Below, piece after piece: positions 1 through 6,037 of a DNA stretch of 10,465 nucleotides. The position numbers and the translations under genes are program-made. Below the pieces are notes generated by a model. It was not told the DNA's origin, did not search any database, and was given only the letters and a program-made list of their open reading frames with translations. The stretch is taken from NCBI GenBank assembly GCA_902493545.1, contig CABUQI010000038.1, positions 1 through 10,465 on the forward strand, in the 5' to 3' direction. The DNA is from an uncultured Collinsella sp. GTDB lineage: Bacteria; Actinomycetota; Coriobacteriia; Coriobacteriales; Coriobacteriaceae. The number at the start of each line of letters is the position of its first letter. Positions within the stretch are counted from its first letter, which is position 1.

Positions 1-157
1 GTCAGGCACCTTAACATGGCGTCGTTTATGCAAGATGGCGGTGATCTTATTTGAGCGGCGGCCAGATTCTTTTGCTCCCTAGTGCGCAAACAGTGCGGGC
101 ATCAAATGGGGACCATTGCCTCACGTAGAATCGATAGATTGAAAACTTGTTTTGATG

Positions 158-201
158 TTGACAGGCTTTTGACCAGTGGCTCCTATTACTAAGTGGGAGT
201 A
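158..201 (+). promoter_or_regulatory. Probable promoter and operator of the flavoprotein gene
   Basis: A perfect -35 hexamer TTGACA (158-163) is followed after 17 bases by a weak -10, TCCTAT (181-186); an alternative -10, TATTAC (184-189), would have a 20-base spacer. Directly over the expected start point lies the inverted repeat TACT-N7-AGTA (187-201). Spaced TACT/AGTA repeats of this kind are bound by HxlR-type redox sensors (for example YodB) in other Gram-positive bacteria, which often control flavin oxidoreductases; that link is inference. The only gene downstream in this orientation is the iron-sulfur flavoprotein. Confidence 0.45.
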
Positions 202-254
202 GCTGAAACGAGGCGACTGCATAGCTCCATCTGTTTTGGTTACAACAAAATGTG

Positions 255-284
255 TGCCGCGCGCCTGCGGCATGAAGGAGGGAG
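255..284 (+). promoter_or_regulatory. Leader hairpin and ribosome site of the flavoprotein gene
   Basis: TGCCGC (255-260) and GCGGCA (267-272) can form a 6-bp GC-rich hairpin with a 6-base loop, ending two bases before a very strong Shine-Dalgarno run, GAAGGAGGGAG (274-284). The run sits 6 bases from the ATG at 291 and fixes that start. The hairpin may modestly affect access to the ribosome site; no riboswitch fold is recognisable. Confidence 0.4.
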
Positions 285-290
285 ATTTCT

Positions 291-821
291 ATGAATATCG
301 TTGTATTGAGTGGTAGCCCGCGCAAGGGCGCCAATACCGACACCATGGTCGAGGCCTTTGCCGAGACTGCGCGTGAGGACGGCAATACGGTCGAGGTCGT
401 CCGCGTTGCCAGTAAGAAAATCTCTGGCTGCCTGGGGTGTCAGTATTGCTTTACCCATGAGGGCACTTGCGTGCAGAAGGATGACATGGCCAACGTGATC
501 GAGTCGCTGAAAGGCGCCGATATGGTTGTCTTCGCTTCGCCTATCTACTGGTTTGATATCACTGCGCAGGAGAAGGCCGCCATCGACCGCCTGTACGCCT
601 TCGGTGCTACGGGCTTCCCGTTCACCAAGACGGCCCTTTTGCTCGATAGCCATAGCGAGGGCGTCTATGATGCGGCGATCGCTATGTATAAGTCAACCTG
701 CGCGTACTGCAAGTGGGAGGATCAGGGCATTGTCACCATCAGCGGTATGACCGAGCGCGACAGCATGGTATCGTCGCCCAAGTTGAAAGAGGTGCGAGAG
801 CTCGCTCGCAAGCTCGCCTAA
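291..821 (+). CDS. Iron-sulfur flavoprotein, NAD(P)H-dependent FMN reductase family
   Basis: A 176-residue cytoplasmic flavodoxin-fold protein of the NADPH-dependent FMN reductase superfamily. The N-terminal strand is followed by the FMN phosphate loop SGSPRKGANT (residues 7-16). SPIYW (83-87) is the usual second flavin-contact loop. Between them is a compact cysteine cluster, C47-x2-C50-x2-C53-x6-C60, which in the iron-sulfur flavoprotein (ISF) subfamily binds a [4Fe-4S] cluster. The protein probably shuttles electrons from ferredoxin or NAD(P)H to an unknown acceptor; ISF proteins are linked to oxygen and peroxide detoxification in anaerobes. An additional CxxC (C137, C140) lies in the C-terminal third where I recall relatives usually lacking it. 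Length is normal and the start is fixed by a strong ribosome site. It appears monocistronic, with its own promoter and possible operator. The fold and family are secure; the physiological substrate is not known. Confidence 0.9.
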   Translation: MNIVVLSGSPRKGANTDTMVEAFAETAREDGNTVEVVRVASKKISGCLGCQYCFTHEGTCVQKDDMANVIESLKGADMVVFASPIYWFDITAQEKAAIDRLYAFGATGFPFTKTALLLDSHSEGVYDAAIAMYKSTCAYCKWEDQGIVTISGMTERDSMVSSPKLKEVRELARKLA

Positions 822-834
822 GGACAAGAGGGGC

Positions 835-899
835 GCATGGCAATCAGCACTAGCGGAAATGCTTGCTGCCCTTACCAGGAGGAATGCTGATTGCCATGC
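835..899. repeat. 15-bp perfect inverted repeat between convergent genes
   Basis: GCATGGCAATCAGCA (835-849) is exactly complementary to TGCTGATTGCCATGC (885-899), with a 35-base loop. It lies 13 bases after the flavoprotein stop and 30 bases beyond the end of the minus-strand ATPase pseudogene. Neither side has a T-run, so it is not a standard intrinsic terminator. It could still be a bidirectional 3'-end hairpin or the ends of a small degenerate repeat element. Confidence 0.6.
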
Positions 900-929
900 A
901 ACGATGCTCCCGCGGACAATTCCGGTGTG

Positions 930-1397
930 CTAAAACGCCTTCTCGTTCAAGAATTCTCTGAACGCGGGGATGTCGAAGCCGACGAGGCCACGCCCACGTT
1001 CCCCGATAACGCCGTCCTCGAGGAGGCGGCGTTTGTATTGGCTTGCGTAGTTGCTGGCGACGCCCATGCGTTTGGCTATCTCCGAGATCCTGCTGGGGCC
1101 AGAATCGGGCAGCATCGCGAGCAAAAACTCAATGTCTTTATCGGAAAGCTCTCGATAGGTCGTTTCGAGAGAAGCCCGATGCCATGCTTCTCGAGTTGCC
1201 TGAAGATGCCATTCATGCACGTGCGCCAGTTGCCCTGGGCTTCTTGAACATATGTCCAATCGATGCCCACTGGACCAATTTGAACGCCGTTCATGCGCGC
1301 GTGAGACTGTGAAAGGTAGCTATCTGCCGCTTCTTTGGTTCGCTCGATAATATCTTCGAGCATGCCTGGCATGGCGGAGCCATTTGCTGTACTCCAT
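930..1397 (-). pseudogene. Remnant of an AAA-family ATP-binding protein, two internal deletions
   Basis: This is a decayed ATPase of an actinobacterial AAA family that has a C-terminal winged helix. The original start survives: ATG at 1397 with ribosome site AAAGGAG (1409-1403) five bases upstream. Only MEYS looks native before the frame is lost. The next family-like segment is in another frame, roughly 1370-1193: GMLEDIIERTKEAAD through IGPVGIDW to RQLEKHGIGLL, which in intact relatives runs up to the Walker B strand. The frame then returns to the original one at about 1190. It reads straight into the family C-terminus, with RELSDKDIEFLLAM, a helix-turn-helix ISEIAKRMGVASNYASQYKRR and the end REFLNEKAF. 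Walker A, Walker B and the sensor region are all missing, so the product cannot be an ATPase. Intact relatives are about 400 residues; fewer than 150 codons remain. The family assignment comes from remembered sequence patterns and was not searched. Confidence 0.8.
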
Positions 1398-1406
1398 GGT
1401 GGCTCC

Positions 1407-1463
1407 TTTGCAAGTTTTGCTAATTTTTGCAACTTTTGCTAACTTTTGCGAGTTTTGCTAACG
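1407..1463. repeat. Three tandem 19-bp repeats upstream of the ATPase pseudogene
   Basis: Three adjacent 19-bp units occupy 1407-1425, 1426-1444 and 1445-1463: TTTGCAAGTTTTGCTAATT, TTTGCAACTTTTGCTAACT and TTTGCGAGTTTTGCTAACG. Each unit is itself two TTTGC half-units, so GC steps recur every 9-10 bp, about one helical turn. On the minus strand the last unit runs into the AAAGGAG ribosome site of the dead ATPase gene. Position and phasing suggest a protein-binding array controlling that gene, but no binder is known. Confidence 0.8.
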
Positions 1464-1524
1464 GCTTAGGACGGTGCGGGAAGCCCCCGTATCGTCGACA
1501 TTTCCGAGGATGACCTCCGCAACG

Positions 1525-1567
1525 AGCGGGGCCCGGGGCGCGATATTGCTGCGCTCCGGGCCCCGCT
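1525..1567 (-). terminator. Strong GC hairpin after the topoisomerase operon, probable terminator
   Basis: AGCGGGGCCCGG (1525-1536) pairs perfectly with CCGGGCCCCGCT (1556-1567). An inner GCGC/GCGC pairing (1538-1541 with 1551-1554) lengthens the stem and leaves a 9-base loop. It starts 33 bases past the stop of the minus-strand subunit A gene. No T-run follows on the minus strand, and only TTT follows on the plus strand. It may therefore stop transcription inefficiently or mainly protect the 3' end of the mRNA. Confidence 0.6.
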
Positions 1568-1600
1568 GCTTTGTAAAACTATGGCGGTTCTGCCGTCGTC

Positions 1601-3841
1601 CTAGTCAAACAGGCTCGGCATGTCGTTTTCCTTCATGAGGGCACCGGCTGAGGGGAGGCTCTGCGCGGTGAACTTCTCGGCCGAGACGCCGGTGCCAAGG
1701 ATTTCCTCGGTCGTGCCGACGGTGGTGACCGAGCGGCCCTTCTTGGCGGTAAAGGCCTGGACACCCTGCGTGTTGGTGGTCGTCTTGGTCTTGAGCAGCG
1801 ACGTGTTGAAGTTCATCAAACGATAGTCGCTCGAGACCAGCGCGATGTCGCGATCTGTGTTGAGCACCTGGGCATACAGCAGCTTGCTGCCACCGTAGAT
1901 GGCGTTCTTGAGGCGTTTGCGGTTGGTCTTGGTGACGTATCCAGAAAGCGCGACGCGCACCACGCGGCCGTTCTCAAAGACAAACAGCACGTCGGCCTTG
2001 TAGTCCTCGGGGTCGATGACCCAGATGACACTCTCGTCGGGTTCCATCTCAAGATCGGTCGGCAGGTACGAGCCCAGCTGGGCCGACTTGGTGTCCTCAA
2101 ACGCGGCAACCTTGCACTTGTACACCTGGCTCTTGTTGGTAAACACGAGCAGCTCGTGCGTGTTGGAGGACGGGAACTCGATAAAGGGCTTATCGCCGTC
2201 CTTGTACTTGAGCGTAGTGGCCTTCTTGAGCACGCGGTCCGTCATCTTCTTAAGGTAGCCATCGCGCGAGAGCATGATGGTGACCGGGTACTCCTCGACC
2301 TCGGGCTCCAAGCTTACCTCGATAACCTCATGGGGCTCGATCCTGCCCGTGCGGCGCGGCATCACGTACTTCTTGTTGACCGCGGCCAGCTCGTCGCTGA
2401 TGACCTTCTTGATGTTCTCCTCGCTGGAGAGGATCTCCTCAAGCTCGGCAATCTCGCCCTCAAGCTTGGCAATGTCCTTGGTGCGGTTGAGGATGTACTC
2501 CTCGTTGATGTTGCGGAGCTTAAGCTCGGCAACAAACTCGGCCTGGGTCTCGTCGATGTCGAAACCCTTCATAAGGTTGGGCACGACCTCGGCCTCGAGC
2601 TTGGTGCCGCGGATGATGGCGATCGCCTTGTCGATGTCGAGCAGAATCGCCTCGAGGCCGTGCAGCAGGTGCAGGCGCTCGGACTTTTTGCCCAGGTCAA
2701 AGTTAATGCGGCGACGCGTGGACTCAATACGCCACTTGACCCACTCGTGCAGAATCTGGCGCACGCCCATAACGCGGGGATAGCCGTCGACCAGCACGTT
2801 AAAGTTGCACGAGAACGAATCCTGCAGCGTGGTCGAGCGATAGAGCTTGGCCATGAGCTTGTCGGGGTCGACGCCGCGCTTAAGGTCGATGGCGATGCGC
2901 AAGCCCGAGAGGTCGGTTTCGTCGCGGATGTCAGCGATCTCCTTGACCTTGCCCTCCTTAGAGAGCTTGACGATGCGCTCGATGATGACATCGGTCTTGG
3001 TGGTGTAGGGGATCTCGTAGACCTCGATGATGCGCTCTTCGGGAATCCAGCGCCAGCGGGAGCGGATCTGGAAGCTGCCCAGGCCGGTCTCGATAATCTT
3101 TTCCATCTCCTCGCGGCGGTAGATGATCTCGCCGCCGGTCGAGAAGTCGGGCATGGGCATGTACTCGAGCAGGTCGCAGTCAGGGTCCTGCAGGTAGTGC
3201 ATGGTGGCGGTGCAGACCTCGTTGAGGTTGAAACCGCAGATGTCGGACGCCATGGCGACGCCGATGCCCTTGTTGGCCGAGACGAGGATGTTGGGGAACG
3301 TGGTGGGCAGCAGGCGCGGCTCCTTCATGGCGCCGTCGTAGCTATCGACGAAGTCGACCGGGTCCTTGTCGATGTCCTTGAAGATCTCGGCGCTGATGGG
3401 GGAGAGCTTGGCCTCGGTATAACGTGAGGCGGCGTAGCTCAGGTCGCCCGAATAGTACTTGCCAAAGTTGCCCTTCGACTCCACGAAGGGGGCAAGCAGC
3501 GCTTCGTTGCCCGTCGCCAGACGCACCATCGTCTCGTAGATCGCGGCGTCACCGTGCGGGTTGAGCTTCATGGTCTGACCCACGATGTTGGCGCTCTTCT
3601 GGCGCTCGCCCTTGAGCAGACCCATCTTGTACATGGTGTAGAGCAGCTTGCGATGCGAGGGCTTAAAGCCGTCGATCTCGGGGAACGCACGCGAGACATT
3701 GACGCTCATGGCGTAGGGCATGTAGTTGACCTCGAGCGTCTGCGTGATCGGCTGGTCGGTGACCTCGGAGTGCAGGCCGATGACGTTCTCGGCGTTGACC
3801 TGCTTTTTCTTTGGCTGGTTCTTCGTCTTCTTCTTTGCCAC
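1601..3841 (-). CDS. DNA topoisomerase IV/gyrase-like subunit A (type IIA)
   Basis: A 746-residue DNA breakage-reunion subunit of an ATP-dependent type IIA topoisomerase. It cuts both strands, passes a second duplex and rejoins them, working with the B subunit encoded just upstream. After a Lys-rich tail (1-14), the winged-helix DNA-gate domain contains FKPSHRKLLYTMY (59-71) and NPHGDAAIYE (94-103). The catalytic tyrosine is Y141, preceded by R140 in ASRYTE. A tower region, a long coiled coil (about 385-490) and a shortened C-terminal domain with degenerate beta-blades (about 515-725) follow. I see no GyrA box (QRRGGKG), so a decatenase/relaxase role fits better than supercoiling; this is inference. 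The start is GTG at 3841 with GAGGA six bases upstream. The gap to the B gene is 45 bp, indicating one operon. The residue matching E. coli GyrA Ser83 is Ala99, and Asp87 is Glu103. It probably represents a divergent ParC-like clade additional to the genome's gyrase; a parC symbol would be approximate. Confidence 0.93.
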   Translation of the reverse strand: MAKKKTKNQPKKKQVNAENVIGLHSEVTDQPITQTLEVNYMPYAMSVNVSRAFPEIDGFKPSHRKLLYTMYKMGLLKGERQKSANIVGQTMKLNPHGDAAIYETMVRLATGNEALLAPFVESKGNFGKYYSGDLSYAASRYTEAKLSPISAEIFKDIDKDPVDFVDSYDGAMKEPRLLPTTFPNILVSANKGIGVAMASDICGFNLNEVCTATMHYLQDPDCDLLEYMPMPDFSTGGEIIYRREEMEKIIETGLGSFQIRSRWRWIPEERIIEVYEIPYTTKTDVIIERIVKLSKEGKVKEIADIRDETDLSGLRIAIDLKRGVDPDKLMAKLYRSTTLQDSFSCNFNVLVDGYPRVMGVRQILHEWVKWRIESTRRRINFDLGKKSERLHLLHGLEAILLDIDKAIAIIRGTKLEAEVVPNLMKGFDIDETQAEFVAELKLRNINEEYILNRTKDIAKLEGEIAELEEILSSEENIKKVISDELAAVNKKYVMPRRTGRIEPHEVIEVSLEPEVEEYPVTIMLSRDGYLKKMTDRVLKKATTLKYKDGDKPFIEFPSSNTHELLVFTNKSQVYKCKVAAFEDTKSAQLGSYLPTDLEMEPDESVIWVIDPEDYKADVLFVFENGRVVRVALSGYVTKTNRKRLKNAIYGGSKLLYAQVLNTDRDIALVSSDYRLMNFNTSLLKTKTTTNTQGVQAFTAKKGRSVTTVGTTEEILGTGVSAEKFTAQSLPSAGALMKENDMPSLFD

Positions 3842-3886
3842 GATTTCCTCTTGAACTTCTTATGGGCCGTCGTTATCGATTTGCTG

Positions 3887-5884
3887 CTACTGCAGGTCCA
3901 GCTGGTCCAGGTATTCCTTGCCGTGCTCGGAGATATGGCGCTTGCGGCCTGCCTCGTCGTTGCCCAGCAAAAGGTTGAACATGGTCTCCATCTTGGTGAC
4001 GTCCTCGGGCTCCACCTTGATCAGACGACGCGTCTCGGGGTTCATGGTGGTGAGCCACATCATGTCCGGATCGTTCTCACCAAGACCCTTGGAGCGGTTG
4101 ATGGAGCACTTTTGGTCGCCGATCTCCTTAAGGATGCCGTTCTTCTCGAGCTCGGTGTAGGCAAAGTAGGTCTTTTCTTTGCAGTTGATCTCGTAGAGCG
4201 GCGACTCGGCGATATAGACGTAGCCCTCGTCGATAAGTGTGGGCACCAGGCGGTAGAGCATGGTGAGCACGAGCGTGCGGATGTGGTAACCGTCGACGTC
4301 GGCGTCCGTACAGATGATGACCTTGTTCCAGTTGAGGTTGTCCAGGTCGAAGGCGCCGAGGTTCTTGATGCGCTTGTCTTTGATCTCCACGCCGCAGCCC
4401 AGCACGCGCATGAGGTCCATGATGATGTCGGACTTAAAGATGCGCGGGTAGTCCTCCTTCAGGCAGTTGAGGATCTTACCGCGGACGGGCATAACGCCCT
4501 GGAACTCGGCATCGCGCGAGGTGCGAATGGCGCCTGCTGCCGAGTCGCCCTCTACGATGTAGATCTCGCGGCGGCTCTTGTCCTTGGAGCGGCAGTCGAT
4601 GAACTTCTGCACACGGTTGGCCATGTCGGTCTTCTGCTGCAGGTTGGTCTTGATGCTCTGGCGCGTCTTCTCGGCATTCTCGCGCGAGCGCTTGTTGATG
4701 AGCACCTGCTCCATGATCTTGTTGGCGGCGTCCTTGTTCTCGATCAAGTAGGTCGAGAGACGCTCCTTAAAGAAAGCCGTCATAGCCTGCTGGATAAAGC
4801 GGTTGTTGATGGCCTTTTTGGTCTGGTTCTCGTAGGACGTCTGGGTGGAGAAGCAGTTGGTCACCAGTACCAGGCAGTCCTGGACGTCCTGCCACTTAAT
4901 GCCGCTCTCGTTTTTGTTGTACTTGCCCTGTTGCTTGATGTAGGCATCGATGGCGCTGGTCAGAGCGCTACGGGCAGCCTTCTCGGGTGAGCCGCCGTTC
5001 TCGAGCCACGATGAGTTGTGGTAGTACTCCTGCATCATGAAGGTGCGCGAGAAGCACATGCACGCGGTGATTTTTACGTTGTAATCGGGCAGGTCCTCGC
5101 GATCGCGACCGCGACGGTCGGCCTCGATAAAGAAGGGCTCGGTAAGGTAGTCGGTACCGACCTTCTCGAGCACGTAGTCCTCGATGCCCTTGGGATAGCA
5201 AAAATCCTCTTCGGAAAACTCGCCATCGTCGCCCTCGATACGCAGGCGGAAGGTCACGTTAGCGTTGACCACGGCCTGACGGCGCATGGTTTCGCGATAC
5301 CAATCGTGGGGAATGCTAATCGAGGTAAAGACCTCAAGATCGGGGCGCCACTTGATGGTGGTGCCGGTGCGGTTCTCGTCGCTGGGCTCAATCTCGAGTG
5401 CCTTCTTTTTGGCACCGACGACCTTGCCTTTTTTAAAGTGCAGGGAGTACTTGTTACCGTCACGCCAGACGGTGACGTCCATGTACTCGGAAGCGTACTG
5501 GGTCGCGCAGGAGCCCAGGCCGTTGGTGCCGAGCGAGAAGTCGTAGTCGCCGCCCTGGTTGTTGTTATACTTGCCACCGGCGTAGAGCTCGCAGAAGACG
5601 AGCTCCCAGTTAAAGCGCTTCTCGGAAGGGTTCCAGTCGAGCGGGCAGCCACGGCCATTGTCCTCTACCTGGATAGAGCCATCGCGAAAGGCGGTAAGGG
5701 TGATGAGCTTGCCGTAGCCCTGGCGTGCCTCGTCAACGGCGTTGGACAGGATCTCGAAGGCGGCATGCGCGCAGCCATCGAGTCCGTCCGAGCCAAAGAT
5801 GACGGCGGGGCGCAGGCGTACGCGCTCCTCGTCCTTGAGCTGACGAATACTGTCGTTACCATAGTTTGCGGTGTTTTTTGCCAT
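3887..5884 (-). CDS. DNA topoisomerase IV/gyrase-like subunit B (type IIA)
   Basis: A 665-residue ATPase and Toprim subunit that drives strand passage and, with subunit A, forms the A2B2 enzyme on DNA. The GHKL ATPase domain has the N-box EILSNAVDEA (44-53; E44, N48, D51, E52), the G1 box DNGRG (75-79) and the G2 loop GTNGLG (119-124). The transducer-domain QTK lysine is K356. The Toprim domain shows EGDSAAG (445-451), RGKILN (468-473) and the metal triad D527, D529, D531 in TDADVDG. The typical tail NRSKGLGEND to GNDEAGRKRH (596-650) is present, so every catalytic residue I can check is intact. The boxes are unusual: common GyrB/ParE carry DNA(I/V)DE and GLHGVG, whereas here they are SNAVDE and GTNGLG. 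That marks a divergent clade. The start is ATG at 5884 with only a weak AGAGAG ribosome site. It is the first gene of the operon; a LexA-like box and a promoter lie upstream. A parE symbol would be approximate. Confidence 0.93.
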   Translation of the reverse strand: MAKNTANYGNDSIRQLKDEERVRLRPAVIFGSDGLDGCAHAAFEILSNAVDEARQGYGKLITLTAFRDGSIQVEDNGRGCPLDWNPSEKRFNWELVFCELYAGGKYNNNQGGDYDFSLGTNGLGSCATQYASEYMDVTVWRDGNKYSLHFKKGKVVGAKKKALEIEPSDENRTGTTIKWRPDLEVFTSISIPHDWYRETMRRQAVVNANVTFRLRIEGDDGEFSEEDFCYPKGIEDYVLEKVGTDYLTEPFFIEADRRGRDREDLPDYNVKITACMCFSRTFMMQEYYHNSSWLENGGSPEKAARSALTSAIDAYIKQQGKYNKNESGIKWQDVQDCLVLVTNCFSTQTSYENQTKKAINNRFIQQAMTAFFKERLSTYLIENKDAANKIMEQVLINKRSRENAEKTRQSIKTNLQQKTDMANRVQKFIDCRSKDKSRREIYIVEGDSAAGAIRTSRDAEFQGVMPVRGKILNCLKEDYPRIFKSDIIMDLMRVLGCGVEIKDKRIKNLGAFDLDNLNWNKVIICTDADVDGYHIRTLVLTMLYRLVPTLIDEGYVYIAESPLYEINCKEKTYFAYTELEKNGILKEIGDQKCSINRSKGLGENDPDMMWLTTMNPETRRLIKVEPEDVTKMETMFNLLLGNDEAGRKRHISEHGKEYLDQLDLQ

Positions 5885-5939
5885 GCTCGCTCTCTTGGTA
5901 CTTCCTCTTGTGTATTTAAGTCGTATAGATAGTCAAGGT

Positions 5940-5968
5940 AGCATAGCCCAGCCCGTGGGCGATTCCAA
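5940..5968 (-). promoter_or_regulatory. Candidate promoter of the topoisomerase operon
   Basis: Reading the minus strand, TTGGAA (5968-5963) and TATGCT (5945-5940) are separated by exactly 17 bases, each matching 4 of 6 consensus positions. Transcription would begin near 5933 and leave a leader of about 50 bases before the ATG at 5884. A second possible -35, TTGACT (5935-5930), has no well-spaced -10. Confidence 0.4.
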
Positions 5969-5982
5969 CCAACACGAAATCC

Positions 5983-6000
5983 ATCGAACAATCGTTCGAT
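5983..6000. promoter_or_regulatory. Perfect LexA-type SOS box upstream of the topoisomerase operon
   Basis: ATCGAACAATCGTTCGAT is a perfect 7+7 palindrome with a 4-base centre. It contains TCGAAC-N4-GTTCGA, the LexA operator consensus described for mycobacteria and close to the Bacillus CGAAC-N4-GTTCG box. It sits about 100 bp upstream of the subunit B start and 15 bp upstream of the candidate -35. The only other nearby gene is the ATPase, whose 3' end is at 6038, so the topoisomerase operon is the likely target. That LexA of this organism recognises this sequence is inferred. Confidence 0.6.
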
Positions 6001-6037
6001 TAGATAATGAATGCTTGGAATGCGGGAGGGGCCTGTC

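Noticed and set aside
1..54. Possible last 17 codons of an upstream gene in frame 1, ending TGA at 52-54
   Set aside because: Too short to recognise; another frame stays open nearly as long and no family signature is visible.
837..890. A 17-codon cysteine-containing frame after the flavoprotein gene
   Set aside because: Its ribosome site is weak and too close to the ATG, and it lies inside the inverted repeat, so coding is less likely than RNA or DNA structure.
891..1247. A plus-strand 118-codon frame beside the ATPase remnant
   Set aside because: It is the complement of the recognisable pseudogene C-terminus and has no family-like sequence of its own.
2156..3427. A 423-codon plus-strand open frame opposite the subunit A gene, and a 478-codon one at 3554-4990 opposite A/B
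   Set aside because: Both are antisense shadows of strongly conserved topoisomerase genes. Their products are Leu/Val/Asp-rich mirror translations with no recognisable domain or ribosome site.
5946..5960. Small hairpin GCCCA-N5-TGGGC in the topoisomerase promoter spacer
   Set aside because: A 5-bp stem is expected by chance in GC-rich DNA and has no T-run.
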